DNA from: JBCFBK01 sp038562555
Lineage (GTDB): Bacteria > Bacteroidota > Bacteroidia > Bacteroidales > Prolixibacteraceae
DNA: 31,392 nt
Direction: 5' to 3'
Assembly (NCBI GenBank): GCA_038562555.1
Contig: JBCFBK010000061.1
Coordinates: 1 to 31,392 of the forward strand
Positions 16,016 to 24,600 of the stretch are shown here, one piece after another. The translations under genes were made by a program, and so were the position numbers. Each line of letters opens with the position of its first letter. Within the stretch, counting starts at the first letter, position 1. The notes below the pieces were generated by a model that saw only the letters and a program-made list of their open reading frames with translations, was not told the DNA's origin and did not search any database.

Positions 16016-17488
16016 ATGGAAATCCTGAAAAAACTGAAACTTTTGATGCTGTTGTGCCTTGCTCCCGGGAGCGGCCTGTTGGCTCAGCAATTACTCACAA
16101 TCGACAAATCGCTGGAGATTGCCAAACAAAACAGCCCTGATATCCAGAACTCGCTGCTTTCGCTTGAACGTTCGCAGGAATCGCTGAATGCGCAGAAAGC
16201 GGCTTTAAAATCGCAGTTTGTTCTGAGCCTTAACCCGGTGGAATACAGCCGGAACCGTACTTTCGACGATTATTCATCCAACTGGTACACCAACGAATCG
16301 TTCGGATCGTTCGGTACATTCACGGTGTCGCAGCCTGTTTTGCCTACCAACGGAACGATATCGCTGGTAAACCGGTTTGGCTGGGAAAGAAACGTTAATG
16401 ACGTTAACAACCGGGAGGACCGTTCGTTTGTCAACAACTTGTACCTCAATATTTCTCAGCCTCTTTTTACCTATAACCGGCTAAAACTGCAGCTAAAGGA
16501 ACTTGAACTGGATGTGGAGAATTCGAACCTGAATTACGCGATGCAAAAGCTGAACCTGGAGAAACAGGTAACCCAGTACTTTTATAACGTATTTATGGCG
16601 CAGATGAGCCTGAGCATTGCTGAAGACGAACTGGTTAACACGACGAAGAGTTTTGAAATCACAAAGAATAAAGTCGATGCAGGCCTTGCCGCAAAGGAGG
16701 AACTCTACCAGGCAGAACTGAATTACGCCACGGCCCGGCTGAATGTGCAAAACCAGCGGGTGACCCTCGAAAACTACAAGGATCAGTTCAAGCAATATAT
16801 TGGTATGAACATCACCGAAGAAATAAGCGTGATGGCTGATGTTCAGGCAGAACCCGTGGCTGTTGACCTGAACCAGGCGATTGACTACGGACTGAAATCG
16901 AGAATGGAGATCCGTCAGCGGGAGATCAGTATTGAAAATTCCCAGTTCGCCCTGATCGAAACCAAAGGGCTGAATGAATTTAAGGGGGATGTCAATCTCT
17001 CGATTGGTATTATCGGAGAGGATGAGAAGCTGAATAACATTTATCAGAATCCGACGAGCAATCCGGCCGTGTCTGTAACTTTCAATGTGCCGCTTTTTGA
17101 CTGGGGAGAGAAAAAATCACGCATCAAGGCGCAGCAGGCTGTGATCAAACAGCAGGAGTTAAATTTTGATCAGCAGAAAGTGCAGATCATCGTCGATATC
17201 CGTTCGGTTTACCGGAGCCTTCAGAATTTGCAGAATCAGATCGAAATTGCCAGGCAGAGCGAGAAAAACGCCCAACTCACCTATGAGATCAACCTGGAGC
17301 GCTACGCTAACGGCGATCTGACCAGCATGGATCTGAACCTGTATCAGACGCAGCTTTCAGAAAAAAAGATGGCCTATGCCCAGTCGCTGATCGATTACAA
17401 GATCGGACTTCTTAACCTGAAAATCCAGACCTTATACGACTTTGAAGCCCGTATGGGTATCGTTCCGGAGGAGATTATTGGGAAGTAG
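16016..17488 (+). CDS. TolC-family outer-membrane efflux channel
   Basis: This 490-residue outer-membrane factor would provide the exit duct of the tripartite pump encoded by the next genes. The ATG at 16016 was chosen over an in-frame TTG at 16001 because it is followed at once by a signal peptide (MEILKKLKLLMLLCLAPGSG, probably cleaved near LLAQ). The mature sequence has the two-repeat TolC layout of long helical stretches (SLEIAKQNSPDIQNSLLSLE, QYFYNVFMAQMSLSIAEDEL, VDIRSVYRSLQNLQNQIEIA) and short beta strands (VSVTFNVPLFDWGEKKSR). The second half begins with a typical LNQAIDYGLKSRMEIRQREI. The length is normal. Confidence 0.92.
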   Translation: MEILKKLKLLMLLCLAPGSGLLAQQLLTIDKSLEIAKQNSPDIQNSLLSLERSQESLNAQKAALKSQFVLSLNPVEYSRNRTFDDYSSNWYTNESFGSFGTFTVSQPVLPTNGTISLVNRFGWERNVNDVNNREDRSFVNNLYLNISQPLFTYNRLKLQLKELELDVENSNLNYAMQKLNLEKQVTQYFYNVFMAQMSLSIAEDELVNTTKSFEITKNKVDAGLAAKEELYQAELNYATARLNVQNQRVTLENYKDQFKQYIGMNITEEISVMADVQAEPVAVDLNQAIDYGLKSRMEIRQREISIENSQFALIETKGLNEFKGDVNLSIGIIGEDEKLNNIYQNPTSNPAVSVTFNVPLFDWGEKKSRIKAQQAVIKQQELNFDQQKVQIIVDIRSVYRSLQNLQNQIEIARQSEKNAQLTYEINLERYANGDLTSMDLNLYQTQLSEKKMAYAQSLIDYKIGLLNLKIQTLYDFEARMGIVPEEIIGK

Positions 17489-17530
17489 CGAGTCGTAAGT
17501 CGTAACATTTTTACAATTTAGCAATTTAAT
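17485..17530. repeat. Degenerate heptamer repeat array between TolC-like and adaptor genes
   Basis: Units such as GTCGTAA followed by an identical GTCGTAA, then looser AT-rich units, fill most of the 52-bp spacer. The array begins at the stop codon of the TolC-like gene. Confidence 0.5.
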
Positions 17531-17540
17531 CCACAAACCT

Positions 17541-18599
17541 ATGAATATAAAAGCTTGCCATTCCGCCTTCCTATTTGCCATTCTGGGCCTGGCCGCGTGT
17601 AAAAGTCAAAATCAAAATGCAGAGACAGAGGTTGCTGTGCCTGTTTCGGTGATTGATTTAAGGCCTTCCTCCATTGAGCAAAGCACCAGTACCACCGGAA
17701 CAGTTATGGCCACGAAAGAGGTCGCCTTGTCGACCGAGATGGCGGGGAAATACCGGTTGCTTACCAATCCGCGTACCGGGAGGCCCTTTATGCTTGGCGA
17801 CCGCGTCGATAGCGGGCAGGCCATTATTGAGCTGGAGGATGAGGAATATAAAAATGGCATTGGCATCGAGGCCAAGGAGTTAAGCCTGAAAATGGCGGAG
17901 CAGGACTATAAAAAGCAGAAGTCGCTTTTCGACAAAGGCGGTGTTACACTGAGTGAATTAAGCAACGCGGAGGTTGCTGCCGTCAACGCACGGGATAGTT
18001 ATGATCTGGCTAAAATCAGACTTGGCTACATGAAAGTGAGCGCTCCGTTTACGGGGGTTCTGACCGGCTTACCCTATTTTACAAACGGAACCAAGGTTAC
18101 AAGCGGAACGGTGGTGGCGAACCTGATGAGCTACGAGAAATTACTGCTTGAAGTCAATCTTCCTGAAAAACAGATTAATCAGATTGTCCGGAATCTGCCT
18201 GTCCGGGTAACGAACTATACGCTTCCGGAAGACACCCTGCAGGGCGTTGTCCAGGAACTGTCGCCGGCCATCAGCACTGAAACCCGGACTTTTGTTGCTA
18301 AGTTAAGCATCAACAACGAAAAGCTGCTCCTCCGCCCGGGCATGTTCGTTCAGGCGGAAATCATCCTGGCCCGCAGAGACAGTGTTATTGTCATTCCAAA
18401 AGACGTGGTGATCTCCAATCAGCGTGGAAAATCGGTTTTCATTGTTCAGCAGGGAACAGCCGAGCAGAAGCAGGTCACTTTTGGCTATGAAAATAAAGAT
18501 CAGGTGGAAATTACTTCGGGACTGAAAGCTAATGACCGGCTGGTCGTGAAGGGATTTGAGACGTTGAGAAACCGTTCGAAAGTGAAAATCGTCAAGTAA
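17541..18599 (+). CDS. RND efflux periplasmic adaptor (membrane-fusion protein), lipoprotein
   Basis: This 352-residue adaptor links the RND permeases to the TolC-family channel. A lipoprotein signal is visible: hydrophobic residues to LGLAAC with the lipidated Cys at position 20, so it would be anchored in the inner membrane facing the periplasm. The first barrel-sandwich half is TGTVMATKEVALSTEMAGKY. An alpha-helical hairpin follows (about 115-150, LSLKMAEQDYKKQKSLFDKGGVTLSELSNAE), then the second lipoyl half (MKVSAPFTGVLTGLPYFTNGTKV) and the beta-barrel and membrane-proximal domains (RPGMFVQAEIIL, VVISNQRGKSVFIV). The hairpin is short. It is two bases upstream of the first RND permease. 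Confidence 0.92.
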   Translation: MNIKACHSAFLFAILGLAACKSQNQNAETEVAVPVSVIDLRPSSIEQSTSTTGTVMATKEVALSTEMAGKYRLLTNPRTGRPFMLGDRVDSGQAIIELEDEEYKNGIGIEAKELSLKMAEQDYKKQKSLFDKGGVTLSELSNAEVAAVNARDSYDLAKIRLGYMKVSAPFTGVLTGLPYFTNGTKVTSGTVVANLMSYEKLLLEVNLPEKQINQIVRNLPVRVTNYTLPEDTLQGVVQELSPAISTETRTFVAKLSINNEKLLLRPGMFVQAEIILARRDSVIVIPKDVVISNQRGKSVFIVQQGTAEQKQVTFGYENKDQVEITSGLKANDRLVVKGFETLRNRSKVKIVK

Positions 18600-18601
18600 A
18601 C

Positions 18602-21600
18602 ATGAAGAAGTTAAGCGAATTTTCAGTCAATAATCCGGTTACAGTCCTGATGGCCGTGCTTGCTGTGCTCCTTTTGGGGTACATCTCGTACGACAAGCTG
18701 GGCGTCGATCTGTTTCCCGATCTGAACAACCCGCGCCTGTTTATCGAGCTTGAAGCCGGAGAACGGCCACCCGGTGAAATTGAAAAGCAGTTTGTGGAGA
18801 ATATGGAAGCCCTGGCTATCCGGCAGTCGGACGTGATCCAGGTTTCATCGGTTACAAAAGTGGGTAGCTCGCAAATAACCGTCGAATATGCCTGGAACAA
18901 AGACATGGACGACGCCTTTCTTGATTTACAGAAAGCCATTACTTCGTACGCCCAGAATCAGGAGATCGACGAGGTCAATATCACCCAATATGATCCAAAT
19001 ACCTCGCCGGTACTGGTGCTCGGGTTAAGCCATGCTACGCTCGATGATATGAATGAGTTGAGGAAGGTGGCTAAAAATTATATCCGCAACGAACTCATCC
19101 GCCTGGAAGGTGTTGCTGAAGTTGAAGTTTTGGGTGCAGAGGAGCTGGAAGTGCTCATCGAGACCAACCAGTACCTGCTCGATGCCTTTGGATTGTCGCT
19201 GGACGCGATCAGCACACGGATACAAAGCTTTAACGAAAGTATATCGGGGGGTTCCATCGAGGAAATGGGACTCCGCTATGTGGTGAAAGGGGTTAGCCAG
19301 CTCACCGGCCTGACCGACTTCGAGAACCTGATTGTGGGCTATAAACAGACCAGCAGCACGGATACAGCTTCTCCTTTCACCCCTGTGCTTTTAAAGGAAG
19401 TTGCCCGGGTAAGCTTTAAGAATACAGAACCTGAAAACATTGTACGGCTAAACGGCGTGCGCTGCCTGGGTCTTTCCATTTATAAGGAAACTAAGTTTAA
19501 CACGGTAAAAGCGGTAGAAGAAGTTAACAAGGCCATGGTATCGATCGAAAAAGCCCTGCCGGGCTACAAGCTGACGATGGTTTCGAACCAGGGGACTTTT
19601 ATTCATGAAGCGATCAGTGAGGTGGAAGAATCGGCCCTTTACGGTATCCTGCTGGCGGTGTTTGTTCTTTTCCTCTTTCTGCGCAGGATCAACACCACAC
19701 TGATCATCAGTATCGCCATTCCGGTTTCGATTGTTGCCACTTTTAATCTCATGTATTTCAACGGGCTCAGCCTGAATATCATGACCCTGGGGGGTCTTGC
19801 GCTGGGTGCCGGTATGCTGGTCGATAATGCCATTGTAGTGGTCGAAAATATTTTCCGTAATCATGAAAACGGGATGTCTGTCAGGGAGGCCGCCATTGAG
19901 GGAACGTCGCAGGTTGGCGGTGCCATAACCGCTTCGACCATTACCACAGTCGTTGTTTTTATTACGATTGTTTATATTCATGGCGCATCGGGTGAATTAT
20001 TTAAGGACCAGGCATGGACAGTTGCGTTCTCGCTCTTGTCGTCGCTGGTTGTAGCCTTACTGGTGATCCCCATGCTGTTCAACCTCTTTTATAAAGGCAC
20101 GAAGCAGCTAAAACACCGCTCGGTACAGGTGAAGGGTTACGGACGTTTTTTAAGCCGGATCCTTAGGGTTAAATGGATGATCGTGCTGTCTTCACTCCTG
20201 CTGATAGGCGTTACAGCCCTGTTGGTTCCGTTACTCGGGACCGAATTTATGCCCAAAACCGAAACCGGCGAATTTAGTCTGGATATCCGGCTTCAGGAAG
20301 GGACCCGGCTGGAACGGACCGCTTCGACGGTTGAAAATATGGAAGGATTGATTACTGGTCTGCTTGGCGATAATCTGGAGATGATATACAGTCATGTGGG
20401 TCCGTCGGGCGGGACAAGCAGTTCCGAAACGGCGATATTCGAAGGCGAGAACACGGCTTCCCTGAAAATTGGCCTGAAGGAGAAAGCTGCCGTCACATCG
20501 TCCGAAGCAATCAGGCAAATCAGTGCGGCAATCGGAGAAATACCAGGCGCAGAGATCCGCTACCGGCAGGATGAGAGTGCCTTAAAAAGTATGATGGGAA
20601 CTGACGAAGCACCGCTGGTGATTGAGGTACAGGGGGATGATCTGGAAGTCATTGAAGTACTGGCTGCCGATGTAAAAAGTCGGATTGAAGGAATTGCAGG
20701 AATTTACAATATCGAATCGTCCATGGAAGCAGGGTCCCCGGAGGTCAATCTTGTCATTGACCGGATGCGTGCTGGGATGTATAACCTGAGTGTAAGCGAT
20801 ATTGTTTCGCAGATACAGGACCAGCTTCAGGGCAAAGACGCAGGCGAAATCGAGCATAAAGGAGAAATGCAAAGCATCACGATCAAACTTCCTGATAAGG
20901 GGATTTCGGAATTGTCGGATATCCGGATAACGGGCAATAATCAGAATTTTTACCTGAACGAGCTTGCAGAAATTCAAACCGGACAGTCACCTAAGGAAAT
21001 ACACCGGAGAAATCAGACCAGGATCGGTAAAATAACGGCACAACTCGGAAAGGATGTTCCGTTGGATCAGGCGGTGAAGGAGATTCGCAGTGCCATTGCT
21101 CCGGTCGATCTTCCCGGCGATTATCAGATTACGATTGGCGGAGAAGAGGAAAAAAGGACCGAATCCATGTCGAGCCTGGGCTTCGCCCTTATCTTGTCGG
21201 TAGTCCTGGTCTATATGGTACTGGCCTCGCAGTTTGAATCGCTTCTTCATCCGTTTACCATTCTGTTTACGATCCCCCTTGCTCTTGTGGGTTCGGTGCT
21301 CCTGTTTTTAATTCTGGGAAAGACGCTTAATATGATGGCTTTTATTGGCATCATCATGCTGGCAGGTATTGCGGTGAATAATTCGATCCTGCTGATTGAC
21401 CGGATCCTGCAGCTCCGGGCGCAGGGAATGGACCGTGTGGAGGCCGTGATCCAGGCAGGACAGCAAAGGATCCGTCCTATCTTCATGACCAGTCTGACCA
21501 CCATTCTGGCACTGTTGCCCCTTACGCTGGGAATGGACGAAAGCGCATCGTTGCGTTCGCCCATGGCCCTGGCCGTAATAGGAGGTCTGGTTACCTCAAC

Positions 21601-21673
21601 TTTATTAACGCTGGTGGTTATCCCCTGTATGTATGACGTGTTTGAGGAGATACGTGAAAGGGTTAAACGATGA
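18602..21673 (+). CDS. RND efflux permease, first of two
   Basis: This 1023-residue inner-membrane transporter belongs to the HAE-1-like RND superfamily. It shows two repeats of one plus five helices, each with a large periplasmic porter loop. TM1 starts at NNPVTVLMAVLAVLLLGYISY. TM4 carries MLVDNAIVVVENIF, so the proton-relay pair is D408-N409 where AcrB has Asp-Asp. TM10 carries GIAVNNSILLID with N926-N927 and no lysine at the place of AcrB K940; this variant occurs in other HAE-1 members of Gram-positives and Bacteroidota. The length is normal. Its stop overlaps the start of the second permease (ATGA), which suggests 1:1 synthesis and perhaps a heteromeric trimer of the MdtBC kind. The substrate is unknown. 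Confidence 0.93.
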   Translation: MKKLSEFSVNNPVTVLMAVLAVLLLGYISYDKLGVDLFPDLNNPRLFIELEAGERPPGEIEKQFVENMEALAIRQSDVIQVSSVTKVGSSQITVEYAWNKDMDDAFLDLQKAITSYAQNQEIDEVNITQYDPNTSPVLVLGLSHATLDDMNELRKVAKNYIRNELIRLEGVAEVEVLGAEELEVLIETNQYLLDAFGLSLDAISTRIQSFNESISGGSIEEMGLRYVVKGVSQLTGLTDFENLIVGYKQTSSTDTASPFTPVLLKEVARVSFKNTEPENIVRLNGVRCLGLSIYKETKFNTVKAVEEVNKAMVSIEKALPGYKLTMVSNQGTFIHEAISEVEESALYGILLAVFVLFLFLRRINTTLIISIAIPVSIVATFNLMYFNGLSLNIMTLGGLALGAGMLVDNAIVVVENIFRNHENGMSVREAAIEGTSQVGGAITASTITTVVVFITIVYIHGASGELFKDQAWTVAFSLLSSLVVALLVIPMLFNLFYKGTKQLKHRSVQVKGYGRFLSRILRVKWMIVLSSLLLIGVTALLVPLLGTEFMPKTETGEFSLDIRLQEGTRLERTASTVENMEGLITGLLGDNLEMIYSHVGPSGGTSSSETAIFEGENTASLKIGLKEKAAVTSSEAIRQISAAIGEIPGAEIRYRQDESALKSMMGTDEAPLVIEVQGDDLEVIEVLAADVKSRIEGIAGIYNIESSMEAGSPEVNLVIDRMRAGMYNLSVSDIVSQIQDQLQGKDAGEIEHKGEMQSITIKLPDKGISELSDIRITGNNQNFYLNELAEIQTGQSPKEIHRRNQTRIGKITAQLGKDVPLDQAVKEIRSAIAPVDLPGDYQITIGGEEEKRTESMSSLGFALILSVVLVYMVLASQFESLLHPFTILFTIPLALVGSVLLFLILGKTLNMMAFIGIIMLAGIAVNNSILLIDRILQLRAQGMDRVEAVIQAGQQRIRPIFMTSLTTILALLPLTLGMDESASLRSPMALAVIGGLVTSTLLTLVVIPCMYDVFEEIRERVKR

Positions 21674-24600
21674 GGTTTATAATCGATAGAAAGACGCTGA
21701 TCAGCATGCTGTTTACCGGCATGACGCTGCTGGGCTACGTGTCGTACAAACAGCTCCGTATGGAGATGCTGCCGAATGCGGACCTGCCATTCCTTTTTGT
21801 TCAGGCGGGATCGGCACGCGATTCGGATCCGGAGTATCTTGAAAATGAAGTCATCATACCGATCGAAGGAGCAGTCGGCGGACTGGAAGGGGTTGAGTCG
21901 ATCGAATCGACGATCAACTCGCGAAATGGAACTGTCGCCGTTTATTTTCAGAAGAACGTCGATTTTAATCTTTCCTACCTGCGCCTGCAGGAAAAGATCA
22001 ACGAGATCAGGGATGAACTTCCGGAAGATATCAATGTAAATGTAAACCGCGTTGATTTATCCCAGATCAACAACCGGTTCATGGAGCTGCAGGCCCGTGG
22101 GGAGGGAGGCATTGACCGGATCAGGAATATCGTTGATCAGGAAATAGCGCCCGACCTGGAAAATATGGACGGCATTGCCGGTGTCAGCGTGTACGGCGGC
22201 AAAGAGAAGTCGATCGAGATTATCATGGACGAAGAAGCCTGTGATGCCTACCGGATTACTGCGGGAACAATCCGGTCGCTGTTGTCCCAAAATTCCAGGT
22301 CACGGGTCTTTGCGGGAACCCTGAAGGAAAAGGATCAGCTTTATTTCGTCCATGTAACGGCCGAGTACGACCAGGTATCAGACATTGAAAACCTGGTGGT
22401 TGCTGATGGACCAATCCTGCTGAAAGATGTGGCACAGGTCCGTTTTGGCGTGAAAGAGGAGACCAGCTACAGCCGGGTAAACGGGCAGGATGCCGTGAGC
22501 ATTCAGCTCATCAATGATTCCCAGGCCAATCAGATCGATCTGTCGCACAAGGCTCAGGAAGTGATTGCGGCATTGAATCAAAAACTCTCGGCAAAAGGGG
22601 TGCAACTGGTGATCCAGGAAAACGCGGCTGAGACCATGGAGGAAAACATTGATCAGATTATCAATCTGGGCCTTGTGGGGGGGCTGATGGCTGTTTTCGT
22701 GCTGTGGATGTTCCTGAAGAATACGCGGATCGTGGCTTTTATCGCCGTATCGATCCCGATTTCTGTTTTTACTGCTTTCAACCTCTTCTATGCCTACGAT
22801 ATCACCATCAACAGCCTGACACTGGTCGGCATGGCGCTGGCGGTGGGAATGTTGCTGGACAACAGCGTGGTGGTGCTGGAGAATATTTACCGCCTTTCGG
22901 GACAGGGGAAAGAACCGGATGAAGCCGTCGTGAGGGGCACAAAGGAAGTGTGGCGATCCATTGTTGCCTCAACGCTGACAACCATCACGGTATTTCTGCC
23001 GTTTCTTTTTTCCACCAATTTCATGATCGAACTGCTCGGCCGAAATGTAGGCATCTCCATCGTTTCAACCTTGCTGGTCTCGCTGGTTGTAGCGTTGCTT
23101 TTTGTTCCGATGGTGATTCATTATATTCTCAGCGGGAAGAATAAGAAAAAGATCGCTTATGAAAAGCTGACCACCGACAACCGCATGGTTCAGATCTACC
23201 TGCTTTTATTAAAGTCGTGTATGCGCAATCCGGCGTTAACGGTATTGGGCGGCGTGTTCGCTTTTTTTCTGATGGTATTTATCAGTCTCGCCATCAGCAT
23301 CACTACGCTCCGGGAAGTCGAAGATGATCAGATTAGTCTGTATGTGACCATGCCCTCAGGCTCAAGCCTGGAAACAACCGATGAAACCGTACGCAAAATT
23401 GAAGAGAAACTGCAGGTTGTCAAAGAAAAAAAGGATATCACCAGTACCATCGAAGAGGAAGAGGCTGTTGTGACCATCAGTCTGGCCGAAGACTTTGAAA
23501 AACTGGACGGGAGGAGTTTTGCGGAAATCAAAGCCTCAGTCACAGAACTGACCAAAGACATGGGGTCGGCCGAAATCGATTTTGAACAGTCGCAATCGGG
23601 AGGCGGAGGCGGAGGTGGCGGAGCCAATATGATGAACAACTTTCAGCGCTTTTTGGGAATAGGGACCGAGGAAGAGAAAATCATACTGAAGGGACAGGAT
23701 TTTTCGACCATGAAAATGGTGGCCGAGGACCTGGAGTATTTCCTGGAAGAGATGGACTTCATTAACCGCGCACGAATCAATGTGTCTGACAACCGGCCTG
23801 AAGTGCACATGCTGTTCGACCAGCTTCTGATGACTGAATACAATATGAATGTCGGGCAGGTTTCCACCGAGCTCAATTCTTTTGCCGGGGAAGTTTCGAC
23901 CGGGGTGATGTTTAATCAGGGTCTGGATGAATACGAAATTATTCTGAAACAGGAAGAACAGGAAGCGGATGAAGAGGAGCAGGAAGCCCGAACCATGGAC
24001 GAGCTGAAAGCGCTTCAGGTGAACGACCAGTCGGGAGGCTTGCACGAACTGCAGGAAATAGCACGCCTGGTTTATGCCCGCGGACTGGCGGGAATTAACC
24101 GGGTAAACCAGGAAAAACAAATAGAAGTAACATACCGGCTGGTGGATGAGGCGCAGGAATCGAAAGACCTGCTGGAATCATACCGCTATGAAATAGACAA
24201 CCTGATTGCTGCCTATAATTTCCCGTCGGGAATTGCCGCCGAAGTGATTCACGAGGAAAATGACCTCGAGGAATTCAACTTTTTGATTTTTGCGGCCATT
24301 ATCCTGATCTTTATGATCCTGGCGTCGGTCTTCGAATCGTTTGCCACGCCTTTTGTTTTGTTGTTTTCCATTCCGCTGGCCGCTATTGGCTCACTGCTTG
24401 CCCTTATTTTTACGGGGAACAGCCTGTTCAACGCCAATACGATGATCGGCTTCCTGATTTTGCTGGGGGTAGTGGTCAACAATGGCATTATACTGATCGA
24501 CTACACCAATATTTTACGAAGAGAAGGCTTTCGAATGTCAAGGGCGCTGATGACCGCCGGGCTGTCGCGCGTGCGTCCGATCCTGATCACCGCGATTACT

